DNA from: Herbiconiux flava
GTDB taxonomy: Bacteria; Actinomycetota; Actinomycetes; Actinomycetales; Microbacteriaceae
Direction of reading: 5' to 3'
Length of the DNA: 64,000 nucleotides
NCBI RefSeq assembly: GCF_013409865.1
Contig: NZ_JACCBM010000001.1
Coordinates: forward strand, 3,100,001-3,164,000
This document shows positions 1 through 8,278 of the stretch, piece after piece. The notes beneath the pieces were generated by a model that was given only the letters and a program-made list of their open reading frames with translations, made no database searches and was not told where the DNA came from. The translations under genes and the position numbers were made by a program. Every line of letters starts with the position of its first letter. The stretch's first letter is position 1.

Positions 1-113
1 GGCTGCGAAGTAGCCCGCCTCACCCTCCCTGCGCCCCGTCGACAAGTGCGATCCGGCCGCCGCAGGGAGGGTGGAACCTCCCCATTTAACGAGCTTTCAT
101 CAGGCTTTTCTGA

Positions 114-119
114 TAGAAT
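114..119 (+). promoter_or_regulatory. Leaderless -10 element of the DUF222/HNH gene
   Basis: TAGAAT ends 6 bases before the ATG at 126, which puts the predicted transcription start on the start codon itself. No Shine-Dalgarno sequence lies between. No clear -35 hexamer is visible. The spacing matches other start sites in this window. Confidence 0.5.
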
Positions 120-125
120 CTCAGC

Positions 126-1496
126 ATGGAAATCGACGTCTCGCTCAAGGAGATCGCCAGCGATCTTCAAGGCGTTCTGGGTGCGGCGCGCAGCAGGCTG
201 GCGGGGCTTTCCGACGAGGCGCTGCTGGAGTTGATGGCCGACTTCGAGGCGGTTGCACGGCTGGCGTCGGCCGGGGGCGTGCTCACCGCTGGCGAGGTCG
301 CGGTGAGGTCACGCACCGAGCTCGGCGACGAGGGGCTCAGCCGGTCGCAGAACTTCACCAGCCCGGTCGCGCTGGTCGCGAAGGTCACCGGGGCGTCGGC
401 GCGGGCGTGCAAGGCGCGGCTCGACCTCGGACGCAAACTGCGGGGTGCGATGCTGCTCGGTGGTGGCGAAGGGCCGGCGCCGTTCCGGGTGGTCGCCCGT
501 GTTCTCGATGAGGGCGTTCTCGGGGTCGAGGCGGCGTCGGCGATCGTGAAGCAGTGTGGGGTGCTCGCCGACCGTGGATGCTCCCCCGAGGTTGTGAGCC
601 TCGCCGAGGAGACCCTCGTCGACCAGACCATCTCGTGCCGACTCACCGCCGACGAGACCTTCCGGGCCGCCATCCACCTCCGCGAGGTGATCGACCCCGA
701 CGGTGCCGAACCCCGTGACGAGGTGCTGCAGATGCAGCGGTCACTGACCATCGCGCTGGCCCCGGATGGGATGTACCGGGGGAAGTTCGCGCTCACCCCC
801 GAGCAGGGCGGGATCTGGCATGCCAGCATCCGAGCGTTGCAGAGCCCGCGCGTGACCGGACCGCGATTCGTCGACGGAGACGAGTACGCGACCGCGGATG
901 GCCGCACGCAAGCGCAGAAGAACGCCGACACGGTGACCGAACTCATCGCCCGCGCCGCAGGTGCCGACGACATGCCGCGCATCAACGGCGCCATCGCCAC
1001 CGTCAACGTGCACATGACCCTCGACGACCTCGAGAAGGGCCGCGGAGTCGGGTGGATCGACGGCCTCGACCAGCCCATCCCCGCCTCCACCGTCGAACAG
1101 CTGCGGTGCACCTCCCCCACCGCCACCACCCTGTTCGGCGACAAGGGCGAGGTGCTCTACCACGGCAAGACCAAGCGCCTCTTCACCCCAGCGCAGAACC
1201 GGGCACTCGCGGCGAGGGATGGCGGGTGCGTGTGGCCCAGCTGCGACCGACCGCCCTCATACTGCGAGACACATCATGCAAACGAGTGGGTCTCGGACGA
1301 TCATCCGCCCGGCCGCACCGACATCGACAACGGCGTTCTGCTCTGCCACTTCCATCACTCCCACCTGCACAAATCACCGTGGAAGCTGACCATGCAAGGC
1401 GGCATGCCCCATCTCATTCCGCCGAGATGGGTCGACACGGAACAGACACCGATCCCGACCACTCGGCGACGCACCATCCAGCGACCCGCCGCCTAG
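126..1496 (+). CDS. HNH endonuclease signature protein, DUF222 (13E12-type) family
   Basis: The 456-residue protein has the two-part build of the actinobacterial 13E12/DUF222 family. A long helical DUF222 region fills roughly residues 20-330. A C-terminal HNH nuclease module follows, with CVWPSC, then ETHHANEW, then LLCHFHHSHLHK, which supplies the zinc-binding cysteines and catalytic histidines. Members are numerous and mobile-looking in Microbacteriaceae genomes, but their cellular role is not established. No flanking repeats or integrase are visible, so it is not shown to be an active element. The ATG at 126 is preceded by a leaderless -10. It converges on the LLM oxidoreductase, with a hairpin between them. 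Confidence 0.9.
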   Translation: MEIDVSLKEIASDLQGVLGAARSRLAGLSDEALLELMADFEAVARLASAGGVLTAGEVAVRSRTELGDEGLSRSQNFTSPVALVAKVTGASARACKARLDLGRKLRGAMLLGGGEGPAPFRVVARVLDEGVLGVEAASAIVKQCGVLADRGCSPEVVSLAEETLVDQTISCRLTADETFRAAIHLREVIDPDGAEPRDEVLQMQRSLTIALAPDGMYRGKFALTPEQGGIWHASIRALQSPRVTGPRFVDGDEYATADGRTQAQKNADTVTELIARAAGADDMPRINGAIATVNVHMTLDDLEKGRGVGWIDGLDQPIPASTVEQLRCTSPTATTLFGDKGEVLYHGKTKRLFTPAQNRALAARDGGCVWPSCDRPPSYCETHHANEWVSDDHPPGRTDIDNGVLLCHFHHSHLHKSPWKLTMQGGMPHLIPPRWVDTEQTPIPTTRRRTIQRPAA

Positions 1497-1515
1497 CCAG
1501 CCACCGCATCCGAGG

Positions 1516-1542
1516 GCGCGGCAGCACCGACGGCTGCCGCGC
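1516..1542. terminator. GC hairpin between convergent genes
   Basis: GCGCGGCAGC and GCTGCCGCGC form a perfect 10-base-pair stem around a 7-base loop, 20 bases after the HNH gene and 45 bases after the end of the opposing gene. There is no T-run, so it may serve as a bidirectional hairpin terminator; only the inverted repeat is seen directly. Confidence 0.5.
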
Positions 1543-1587
1543 GCTCACGCGCTTGCCCGAGATGGGCATGGCCGGGTTGAGAGGACG

Positions 1588-2553
1588 CTACAGAGCGCGC
1601 AGTTTCTCCAGGAGAGGGCCGGCTGCCGTCGCCAAGAACTCGTCCTGACCCTCGTCCCCCACCTGCACCAGGGCGATGTCGGTGAACCCCGCCTCGATGT
1701 ACGGCCGGAAGCTCTCCGCGATCTCGTCGAGGTCGGGCCCGCACGCGATCGAGCCGGCCACGTCGTCAGGTCGCACGAACTGGCTGGCCGCCGCGAAGCC
1801 TGCAGGCGTCGGCAGGTCGGCGTTCACGGCCCAGCCGCCGCCGAACCAGCGGAACTGCTCGTGCGCCTTCTCGATCGCCGCCTCCTTGTCGGTGCCCCAG
1901 CAGATCGGGATCTGCCCGATCGATCGCGACGGCTTGCCGGCGGTCTCGGTCCAGCCCTTCACCAGCTCGGCGTCGGGCTCGACCGCCACGAGGTGATCGC
2001 CCAGCGGCGCGAACCGCGCCACCGACTTCTCGCCCGACACGGCGAGCGCCAACGGCACGCCCTCATCGGGCAGATCCCAGATGCGTGCCGAGTCGACACG
2101 GAAGTACTCGCCCTCCCACGTCGTCAGCTCGCCCGTGTGCAGCTCGCGGATGATGTGGATCGCCTCCTCGAGCATGTCCTGCCGCGCCGAGACGGCCGGC
2201 CAGCCCTCGCCCACGACGTGCTCGTTGAGGTTCTCCCCCGAACCGAGCCCGAGGATGAAGCGCCCGTCCGAGAGCAGCTGCAGCGTCGCAGCCTTCTGCG
2301 CGACGACGGCCGGGTGGTAGCGCACGGTGGGGCAGGTCACGTAGGTGGCCAGCTCGACGCGCGAGGTCGCCTGGGCGACGGCGCCCAGCACCGTCCAGGC
2401 GTACGAGGCGTGCCCCTGCTCGGTCAGCCACGGCGAGTAGTGGTCGCTCGACACCTCGAAGTCGAAGCCCACCTCCTCGGCGGCGACGGCGTAGCGCACG
2501 AGGTCTTTCGGACCGCTCTGCTCGGTCATCAGGGTGTAGCCGAAGCGCACCAT
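1588..2553 (-). CDS. LLM-class, probably F420-dependent oxidoreductase
   Basis: This 321-residue protein is a luciferase-like (TIM-barrel) oxidoreductase. The start MVRFGYTLMTEQ, the SSDHYSPW motif near residue 45 and the ILGLGSGENLNEH segment are typical of the group that includes F420-dependent glucose-6-phosphate dehydrogenase-like enzymes. The substrate cannot be read from the sequence. I place the start at 2553 rather than at the upstream in-frame codon at 2598, because an AGGAG sits about 6 bases before ATG-GTG and homologues begin here. The gene stands alone, and the MOSC gene lies upstream on the same strand. Confidence 0.88.
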   Translation of the reverse strand: MVRFGYTLMTEQSGPKDLVRYAVAAEEVGFDFEVSSDHYSPWLTEQGHASYAWTVLGAVAQATSRVELATYVTCPTVRYHPAVVAQKAATLQLLSDGRFILGLGSGENLNEHVVGEGWPAVSARQDMLEEAIHIIRELHTGELTTWEGEYFRVDSARIWDLPDEGVPLALAVSGEKSVARFAPLGDHLVAVEPDAELVKGWTETAGKPSRSIGQIPICWGTDKEAAIEKAHEQFRWFGGGWAVNADLPTPAGFAAASQFVRPDDVAGSIACGPDLDEIAESFRPYIEAGFTDIALVQVGDEGQDEFLATAAGPLLEKLRAL

Positions 2554-2613
2554 GGGAATCTCCTGTTCTGCCGGGTGATACCCCCACGCTGGCACCACCG
2601 GCCAGAACCCGCA

Positions 2614-3189
2614 CTAGGCGAGCGGTGGCTGCACGAGCTCCGGCCGGCGGGCGACGGATGCGCGACTGCGCAGCACCGCAGACCCCACCCTCAGCGTCCC
2701 GCTCGACAGCGGCTCCACCCGCACCCCACCGCGCCCGCGCAGCGCCTTGTGCGCCCCCTCGGCCAGCACCACGTTCATCCACCCGCACGGGCTCGCCGGA
2801 CGGTGCCCCTGGAACAGCACCTCCCCCTCCCCCGAGTCGAGGCTGAACTCCTGGCCGCGCAGCGCATCGACGTCGACCCCGCGCAGCAGGATGTTGCGCC
2901 GCGGCGCCGCGAGCGGGAAGGGCGAAGCCACCCCGAGCGCCTGCTGCACCCACTCCAGCGACTCGACCGCCATCACGGTCACGGCCGCCGTGCGGTGCGC
3001 CGCGCTCCGCCCGAAGAAGCGGTCGCCGACGATTCCGAGTCCGGCACGTACCTCGATCGACTCCCGGCTCTCGTCGACCCCCGCCGGTGCGGGCAGCGGT
3101 CCGTCGGCCGGCCTGCCCTCGTACCGATGCAGCGGCGACGCCAGCAGGTGCACGATCTCGACGTCATATACCGTCACGCCCGCGGTCAC
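2614..3189 (-). CDS. MOSC domain-containing protein
   Basis: At 191 residues it matches a stand-alone MOSC domain, a beta-barrel fold related to the C-terminal domain of molybdenum cofactor sulfurase. The conserved cysteine sits in ASPCGWM, where the family expects a sulfur-carrying residue, and GIVGDRFFG and APRRNILLRG are the usual landmarks. The family is thought to handle metal-sulfur transfer, but this member's partner is unknown. The GTG start overlaps the TGA of the acetolactate decarboxylase gene (GTGA), so the two are translationally coupled, although no metabolic link between them is evident. Confidence 0.85.
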   Translation of the reverse strand: MTAGVTVYDVEIVHLLASPLHRYEGRPADGPLPAPAGVDESRESIEVRAGLGIVGDRFFGRSAAHRTAAVTVMAVESLEWVQQALGVASPFPLAAPRRNILLRGVDVDALRGQEFSLDSGEGEVLFQGHRPASPCGWMNVVLAEGAHKALRGRGGVRVEPLSSGTLRVGSAVLRSRASVARRPELVQPPLA

Positions 3190-3932
3190 CGCTGGTGGTC
3201 GCTCTCGGCGTGCCGGATCGCCGCATCCACCTCGGCACCCCCCTCGAGGTCGGCATCGAGGTAGGCCGCCGAATGCGGCAGACGGATGCTCACGCCGAAG
3301 TACGTCTCGATCGCGAGCTCCCCCGTCGCCGCCGTGAGGCCCAGCACGTGGCCGCCGACGCCGCCCGAGGCGTCGACGAAGTGCAGGTGTGTGCCCGCGA
3401 CGCTCACGCCCTGGAAGAAGGACGGGGCGACGAAGCCCACGAGCGTGCCCACCGCATCCGTCACCGAGACCTCGCGCTGGTCGTGCACGGCCTCGGCGAG
3501 CGGGAGGTAGGGCTTCGACTGCCGGCGCGCCTCGCGGAGCGCCAGCATGCCGAAGCGCCCCTCGAAGCGCACGGCGTGGAAGACGTTCTCGCTCACCGTG
3601 CGGGCGTGCACCTCGCCGACCAGTGATTCCAGGTCGGCGACGGCTTCGAGCGGCTCGGAGGAGTCGGCCCGGAAGGGCACCACCTCGGCGAACGCCAGGG
3701 TCTCCGACGGCGGCAGCACCGTGACCGTGCCGTCGCCGTGGAAGAGCCGGAACACGCCGTCGAGCACGACCAGCTCGCCGTCCATGTGGTCGCCGCAGCC
3801 GAGCCCGAAGTCGCCGCCCCGCGCCACCTCGGCCACCGTGAACTCACCGTCGAAGAGGCCGGCGACGAGGGCATCGACGACGGAGTACTGCTGCACGGCC
3901 TTCTCGGCCCGGAATCGGCGCATGAGGGGCAT
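3186..3932 (-). CDS. budA: Alpha-acetolactate decarboxylase
   Basis: The protein (about 248 residues) converts alpha-acetolactate to acetoin in the cytoplasm. GDFGLGCGDHMDGELVVLDG, an HLHF pair and GGVGGHVLGL match the family, with the HxH and later His as zinc ligands, and YFGVSIRLP near the C-terminus. Possible start codons are ATG at 3944, 3932 or 3923. None has a strong ribosome site; I chose 3932 from the usual N-terminal length. A TACTCT -10 lies at 3961-3966. No acetolactate synthase is nearby, so the enzyme probably draws on the branched-chain amino acid pathway. It is transcribed divergently from the EcsC-like gene. Confidence 0.88.
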   Translation of the reverse strand: MPLMRRFRAEKAVQQYSVVDALVAGLFDGEFTVAEVARGGDFGLGCGDHMDGELVVLDGVFRLFHGDGTVTVLPPSETLAFAEVVPFRADSSEPLEAVADLESLVGEVHARTVSENVFHAVRFEGRFGMLALREARRQSKPYLPLAEAVHDQREVSVTDAVGTLVGFVAPSFFQGVSVAGTHLHFVDASGGVGGHVLGLTAATGELAIETYFGVSIRLPHSAAYLDADLEGGAEVDAAIRHAESDHQR

Positions 3933-3971
3933 TCTCGCGCACATCTCAGCAGAACGCACCAGAGTAGAGGC

Positions 3972-4805
3972 ATGCCCACACGTCTCGAGCGCAACATCGA
4001 CCTCCTGCTGAGCGTCCACCGCCCGGCCGTGCTCGCGCATCTGCGCAGCATCCGCCGGCTGCACCCGAACGCCACGCCCGAGCAGCTGCTCGCCATCCTC
4101 GAGCGCCGCTACGTGACCGCAGTGACGAGCGGTGGCGCGGCCGTCGGGGCGAGCGCCATGTTCCCCTTCGTCGGCACCGGGGTCTCGCTCGGCCTGTCGG
4201 CGGTCGAGACCGCCGGCTTCCTCGAGACCACCGCACTGTTCGCCCAGTCGGTCACCGAGGTGCACGGCATCGCGGTCGACGACCCCGACCGGGCGCGGGC
4301 CCTCGTGATGACGCTGATCATGGGCAAGGCGGGCAGCGACCTGCTCAAGCAGATCGCCGGCCAGGCCACCGGAGGCCTCGGCCGGAACGCCTACTGGGGC
4401 CAGGTCGTCACCTCGAGCCTGCCGCAGTTCGTGGTCGGGCCGGTGGCCGATCAGCTGAAGAAGGTGTTCCTCCGGCGCTTCGCCATCGGGCAGGGCACCA
4501 ACGCGGTCGGCCGCGCCATCCCGTTCGGGGTCGGGGCCGCGATCGGCGGAGTGGGCAACCTGATGCTCGGCCGAACGGTCATCCAGTCGGCGCGCTCGGC
4601 GTTCGGCGCTCCGCCCATCACCTTCCCCGAGGCCCTCGCCATCACCATCAAGGCCCCGAAGGGCGCGAAGCCGGTCGAGGTGGCCCCGCCGAAGAAGGGC
4701 GGGATGCGCATCCTGCCCCGTCGTCGTCAGGCCTCCATCGAGGCGCCGGGCCCCCGGGGCGAGGGGCCGCAGAACGACACGGCCGTGCCGGAGATCCGCA
4801 TCTGA
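3972..4805 (+). CDS. EcsC-like protein, function unknown
   Basis: The 277-residue protein starts at ATG 3972, just past the divergent budA promoter. It has a charged N-terminal helix, then glycine/alanine-rich segments that could enter membranes (residues about 52-75, 125-150 and 180-205), and a basic, proline-rich tail with PRRRQ. The layout, with repeated GAAVGASAMFPF-like and AAIGGVGNLMLGR segments, resembles EcsC-family proteins, which are not functionally defined. No signal peptide is present. I cannot assign a function; a plain membrane-associated protein is the alternative. Confidence 0.65.
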   Translation: MPTRLERNIDLLLSVHRPAVLAHLRSIRRLHPNATPEQLLAILERRYVTAVTSGGAAVGASAMFPFVGTGVSLGLSAVETAGFLETTALFAQSVTEVHGIAVDDPDRARALVMTLIMGKAGSDLLKQIAGQATGGLGRNAYWGQVVTSSLPQFVVGPVADQLKKVFLRRFAIGQGTNAVGRAIPFGVGAAIGGVGNLMLGRTVIQSARSAFGAPPITFPEALAITIKAPKGAKPVEVAPPKKGGMRILPRRRQASIEAPGPRGEGPQNDTAVPEIRI

Positions 4806-4894
4806 ACTCCTGTGCTCCACCTGGCAGTGGTAGCCTGGTGATCGACCGAGGGTATATAAGCGCAATCAGGGGTTCGAACAAGGAGGGGGTCGTC

Positions 4895-5116
4895 ATGAAG
4901 TATCGTGTCGCCGCCGCCGTGCTCGTCACCTTCGCGTTCCTCGGCCTCGGCTCGGCCGCCGCGTTCGCCGGCGACGATCACGAGGCACGCCCCGTGCTCG
5001 CCGAGACCGGCTACGACTTCACGCCGATGCTCGTCACGGCCGCCGTGTTCCTGCTGATCGCGGGAGTCGCTGTCATCGTGGCGAAGTACTTCGTCGCCCG
5101 CACCGGCGCGCGCTAG
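4895..5116 (+). CDS. Tiny secreted protein with LAXTG-type wall anchor
   Basis: The 73-residue protein starts at ATG 4895, 5 bases after a strong AAGGAGGGGG ribosome site. Residues 1-25 form a signal peptide ending AAAFA. Residues 35-39 are LAETG, the class E sortase (LAXTG) form of the wall-sorting motif. A hydrophobic segment (residues 43-63) and a basic tail (KYFVARTGAR) follow. If both cleavages occur, only about 13 residues would stay attached to the wall. No sortase gene is in the window. It could instead remain a small membrane protein. Its function is unknown. Confidence 0.75.
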   Translation: MKYRVAAAVLVTFAFLGLGSAAAFAGDDHEARPVLAETGYDFTPMLVTAAVFLLIAGVAVIVAKYFVARTGAR

Positions 5117-5164
5117 CCCAGCCGGCACGCGCCGCCGCCAGCAGCAGCAGCCGGCACAGCCGGA

Positions 5165-6445
5165 TCAGTCCTTCTCGTCGGCCTCGGCCTCGGTGTCGCC
5201 CAGCGCCACCGGCTCGTCCCGCGCGTGCAGCACGGCGTTCCGCTCCCATTCGGCGAGCAGCTGCTCGATCGCGCCGTGGAACCGCGCCGTCGCCGCTCCG
5301 GGCGTCGTGTCGCCGAAGTAGTGCCGCACCCAGCGCCCGAGCCGCACGCCGGCGGCCGAGTCGTGCGAGAGCTCGTCGATCCGCGCGCGAACCTGCGGCG
5401 CCTGCTCGACGGTGAGCCACTCGCAGTCCGAGAGGTAGCCGCCCATGTCGATCTGCGCCTCGGGCGCCACGGGCCGCGTGATGAGAAGAGGCTTGCCCGT
5501 GGCCAGCCGGTCGTAGACCATCGCCGAGACGTCGACGATCGCGATGTCGGCGGCGGCGAGCTGCCAGCCGAGTTCGGCACCCGTGTCGTGCACGTGCTGC
5601 GCCGACGGATCGGCCCGGTTCGCCGCGGCGATGGCCTGGACGATCTCGCGGTCGGCCGCGGCGTAGGCCGGGTCGAACACGCCGCTGCGCGGGTGCGGAC
5701 GGTAGATCAGACGGTGCGAGGGCGAGGCGAGCACGTCGCGCACGAGCGCCACGCCGTGCGAGGCGATCGAGCCGTAGGCGGCCGCCGCGCGATCGCCCTC
5801 CCAGGTCGGCGCGTAGAGCACGACGGTGCGCTCGTCGGGCGTGAACGGCGTGCGGCCCGAGTAGTGGTCGGCCTGGGGCCGCCCGATCGGGATGGCGCGC
5901 TTGTCGAAGTCGAAATCCCAGAGCACCCGCTGCAGCCGCGCGACGGCGGCGTCGCCGGCCACGAGGCTGTAGTCGTAGGCCTTGAACTGGTTCGTCGTCA
6001 TGTACATCTTGTCGCTCTCACCATGATTGATGAACACGTGCCACCGTCGGCCGTAGCGCATCATCTGGAAGTTGCGAGCGTTCTGATTGACGTACAGCAC
6101 GATCTTGAGCTCGTGCTCACCGAGGAAGTCCTCGAGGTCGCGCACCGTGCGCACGTAGGCCACCGGAACCGGCGACTCCTCGAGCAGCGCACTGGTGCCC
6201 GCCGGGTTGCGGCTGAGGATCACGACCGGGTGCGTCTTCGCCAGCTCGGCGAGCGGGGCGTACCACTGGCGCAGCTGGTACAGGTTCACCGGGCCGTCGG
6301 CGAAGTAGACGCCGATCTCGAAACGACGGGTCGGCAACGGCGCCCGCGAGGCGAGCTGCCCGGCCAGCCGGCGGCGCACCGAGCGCGCCTTGACGAGGTC
6401 GCGGACGACGTTCCACCCGAGCTTCGCATCGTTCAGCAATCCCAC
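5165..6445 (-). CDS. CDP-glycerol glycerophosphotransferase family protein (TagB/TagF-like)
   Basis: The 426-residue protein belongs to the TagB/TagF family, which transfers glycerol-phosphate or a related unit from a CDP-activated donor during wall polymer synthesis. Family landmarks are FINHGESDKM near residue 140, YDYSLVAGDAAVARL, VVLYAPTWEGDR around residue 212 and LIYRPHPRSGV near residue 245, with the donor-binding histidines. It is a peripheral cytoplasmic enzyme by family. The GTG start at 6445 has a leaderless -10 ahead of it. It follows two GT2 enzymes and a CDP-alcohol phosphatidyltransferase on the same strand, which supports a role in a phosphate-containing envelope glycopolymer. 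The exact unit transferred is not readable. Confidence 0.87.
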   Translation of the reverse strand: MGLLNDAKLGWNVVRDLVKARSVRRRLAGQLASRAPLPTRRFEIGVYFADGPVNLYQLRQWYAPLAELAKTHPVVILSRNPAGTSALLEESPVPVAYVRTVRDLEDFLGEHELKIVLYVNQNARNFQMMRYGRRWHVFINHGESDKMYMTTNQFKAYDYSLVAGDAAVARLQRVLWDFDFDKRAIPIGRPQADHYSGRTPFTPDERTVVLYAPTWEGDRAAAAYGSIASHGVALVRDVLASPSHRLIYRPHPRSGVFDPAYAAADREIVQAIAAANRADPSAQHVHDTGAELGWQLAAADIAIVDVSAMVYDRLATGKPLLITRPVAPEAQIDMGGYLSDCEWLTVEQAPQVRARIDELSHDSAAGVRLGRWVRHYFGDTTPGAATARFHGAIEQLLAEWERNAVLHARDEPVALGDTEAEADEKD

Positions 6446-6451
6446 CCGACA

Positions 6452-6457
6452 AGGCTA
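6452..6457 (-). promoter_or_regulatory. Leaderless -10 element of the TagB-like gene
   Basis: On the minus strand TAGCCT ends 6 bases before the GTG start at 6445. It gives this gene its own transcript even though it lies downstream of three genes on the same strand. Confidence 0.5.
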
Positions 6458-6570
6458 ACCAGGGCGTTCGGGGCCACCCCCCGAATCGGGGCCGTCCGGG
6501 GTGTTCTTTAGGCAATCGTGACCTTCGTCACCTGTCGAGCGAGCGGATGCGCGTCGCACCCCCGAGGCGC

Positions 6571-7473
6571 TCAGACGATCGGCGGCCGCCAGGCCCGCGC
6601 CATCCGCAGCACGGTGCGCCACGACATCGGCCGCCGCTCCCCCGCGTCGCTCCGCCAGCCCTCGGCCCAGCCGCCGAACCAGGCCTTCAGCGCCGCCGGA
6701 CGCCGCGCCCAGCGCAGCAGCTGGATGCCCGTCCAGCTGCCCACGTACAGCGGAACGAGCACGGCCGGGAGGTTGCGCTTCGCGAGCCACACCCGGTTCC
6801 GCGCGTTCAGCCGGTAGTAGTACGAGTGCCGCGTCGGCTCGATCGCCGGGTGGTTCGCCACGAGCTCCCCGTCGTACCAGGTGCGGAGCCCCTGGTCCCA
6901 GACCCGCCAGGCGAGCTCGATGCCCTCGTGGGCGTAGAAGAACGGTGCGGCCCAGCCGCCCGTGCGGTCGAAGACGGCGCGGGGCAGCATCGTGGCGCCC
7001 TCCCAGACCGAGAACACGGGGCCCGACTCCTCGGGCGAGCCCTTGCGGATGCGCGGCACCCAGCGGCGCGGGTTCTCGCGCCCCTCGGGGTCGACCACCC
7101 GCGGCTGCAGCAGCCCGATCGACGGGTCGGCCCGCAGCCGGGCGACCGCGTCGGCGAGGAACGTGGGCGACGGCAGCGAGGCGTCGTCGTCGAGGAAGAA
7201 GACGTACTCGCCCGTGACGACAGCCGCCCCGGCGTTGCGGCCGGCGGGGATGCCGACGTTCTCGGGCAGGGCGAGGGTCTGCAGAGCATCCGGGAGCCCG
7301 GTGGGAGCCCAGCCGTTGCCGACGCAGACGATGTCGAGGTCGACGCCCTGCTGGGCGAGCAGCGACTCGGCGCCGCGCAGCAGGTCTGCCGGGCGCGTGC
7401 CCTGGGTGAGCAGCACCACGCCGATGGTGGGCCGGGGCCCGCCCGCACCACCCGCCGCGGTCGCCTCGCTCAG
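6571..7473 (-). CDS. Family 2 glycosyltransferase with apparent CTG start
   Basis: About 300 residues with a GT-A fold: TIGVVLLTQG opens the nucleotide-binding sheet, ENVGIPAGRNAGA and VFFLDDDASLP give the DDD metal/donor motif near residue 95, and YAHEGIELAWRVWDQG is the acceptor-side region. The C-terminal part (about 215-245) may contact the membrane. There is no ATG, GTG or TTG between the upstream gene's stop and the first conserved strand. The first usable codon is CTG at 7473, overlapping the TGA of the upstream gene as CTGA, exactly where ATGA or GTGA occurs elsewhere in this window. It probably adds a sugar to an envelope polymer. Confidence 0.8.
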   Translation of the reverse strand: MSEATAAGGAGGPRPTIGVVLLTQGTRPADLLRGAESLLAQQGVDLDIVCVGNGWAPTGLPDALQTLALPENVGIPAGRNAGAAVVTGEYVFFLDDDASLPSPTFLADAVARLRADPSIGLLQPRVVDPEGRENPRRWVPRIRKGSPEESGPVFSVWEGATMLPRAVFDRTGGWAAPFFYAHEGIELAWRVWDQGLRTWYDGELVANHPAIEPTRHSYYYRLNARNRVWLAKRNLPAVLVPLYVGSWTGIQLLRWARRPAALKAWFGGWAEGWRSDAGERRPMSWRTVLRMARAWRPPIV

Positions 7474-8276
7474 GAGCGCACCCGCTTGGACGCCATGATC
7501 GCCACGAAGTGCCCCACCAGCGCGAGCATCGACAGCGGCACCAGGGCGATGAGCAGGATGCGGTCGGCGAGCACCCCGCCGATGAACAGCCCCACGACGG
7601 CGAAGGCGAAGATCAGCATCGTCAGCTCGACCGAGTGGTAGAGCCGGTGGAAGGGCAGGAAGCGCGCAGCGCGACGCAGGCGGGCGACGAGGGCCTGGGA
7701 GGGCTCGGACTCGCCCTTCTTGTCGGCCAGCTTGTCGAGCCCGGCGTTCGCCCGGGCGACGTGCACCATGTCGTTCAGCGCCTTGTTCAGCACGATCACG
7801 AGGGCGAGCAGGAGGCCGAGGGTCGTCCAGAGGAAGTCCTCGGGCGCGTCGAACGGGTAGCCGGCGGCCCGGATGCCGAGCGCGATCGGGATGAGCGACT
7901 CGGTCGTGTAGTGCCCGACCTTGTCGAGGAACACCCCGGCGGGTGAGGACGTTCGGCGCCAGCGGGCGACCTCGCCGTCGCAGCAGTCGACGAGCATCTG
8001 CAGCTGGCCGAGCACGAGCGCGAGTGCGGCACCGCCGAGGCCCGGGACGAGCAGCGCGGCAGCGGTGGCCCAGCCCGTGAGGATCATCAGGCCGGTGACG
8101 CCGTTGGCCGAGATGGAGGTCTTGAGGAGCATCCACGTCACGTAGGGCGAGAGCCGGCGCAGATACAGCGACGCCGTCCAGTGCTCGGCGTTGCGGCGGC
8201 CGCGCACCTCGGGGGGCTGCGCGACGGCCTTGAGCTCGGCGATCGAGGTCGGCCGGGCGGAGGGGGCGTGGGGCAC
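7470..8276 (-). CDS. CDP-alcohol phosphatidyltransferase family membrane enzyme
   Basis: About 268 residues. The CDP-alcohol phosphotransferase signature D-G-x2-A-R-x8-G-x3-D-x3-D is visible as DGEVARWRR...GVFLDKVGHY in the first third, but its last aspartate is replaced by histidine and the leading aspartate pair reads DCCDGEVAR. Several membrane helices follow (about residues 75-110, 160-180 and 225-260). Such enzymes join a CDP-activated alcohol or inositol to a lipid or sugar phosphate. The start may be GTG 8276, with GGTGA just upstream, or GTG 8282, which forms a GTGA overlap with the preceding glycosyltransferase. It sits between two GT2 genes. Confidence 0.8.
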   Translation of the reverse strand: MPHAPSARPTSIAELKAVAQPPEVRGRRNAEHWTASLYLRRLSPYVTWMLLKTSISANGVTGLMILTGWATAAALLVPGLGGAALALVLGQLQMLVDCCDGEVARWRRTSSPAGVFLDKVGHYTTESLIPIALGIRAAGYPFDAPEDFLWTTLGLLLALVIVLNKALNDMVHVARANAGLDKLADKKGESEPSQALVARLRRAARFLPFHRLYHSVELTMLIFAFAVVGLFIGGVLADRILLIALVPLSMLALVGHFVAIMASKRVRS

Positions 8277-8278
8277 GG

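Noticed and set aside
126-1496. Homing endonuclease or mobile intron
   Set aside because: DUF222/HNH proteins are common free-standing genes in this group; no split host gene or intron boundaries are visible.
1861-3264. 467-codon open frame on the plus strand opposite the LLM and MOSC genes
   Set aside because: Arg/Ala/His-rich translation without domains; a shadow of high-GC coding sequence on the other strand.
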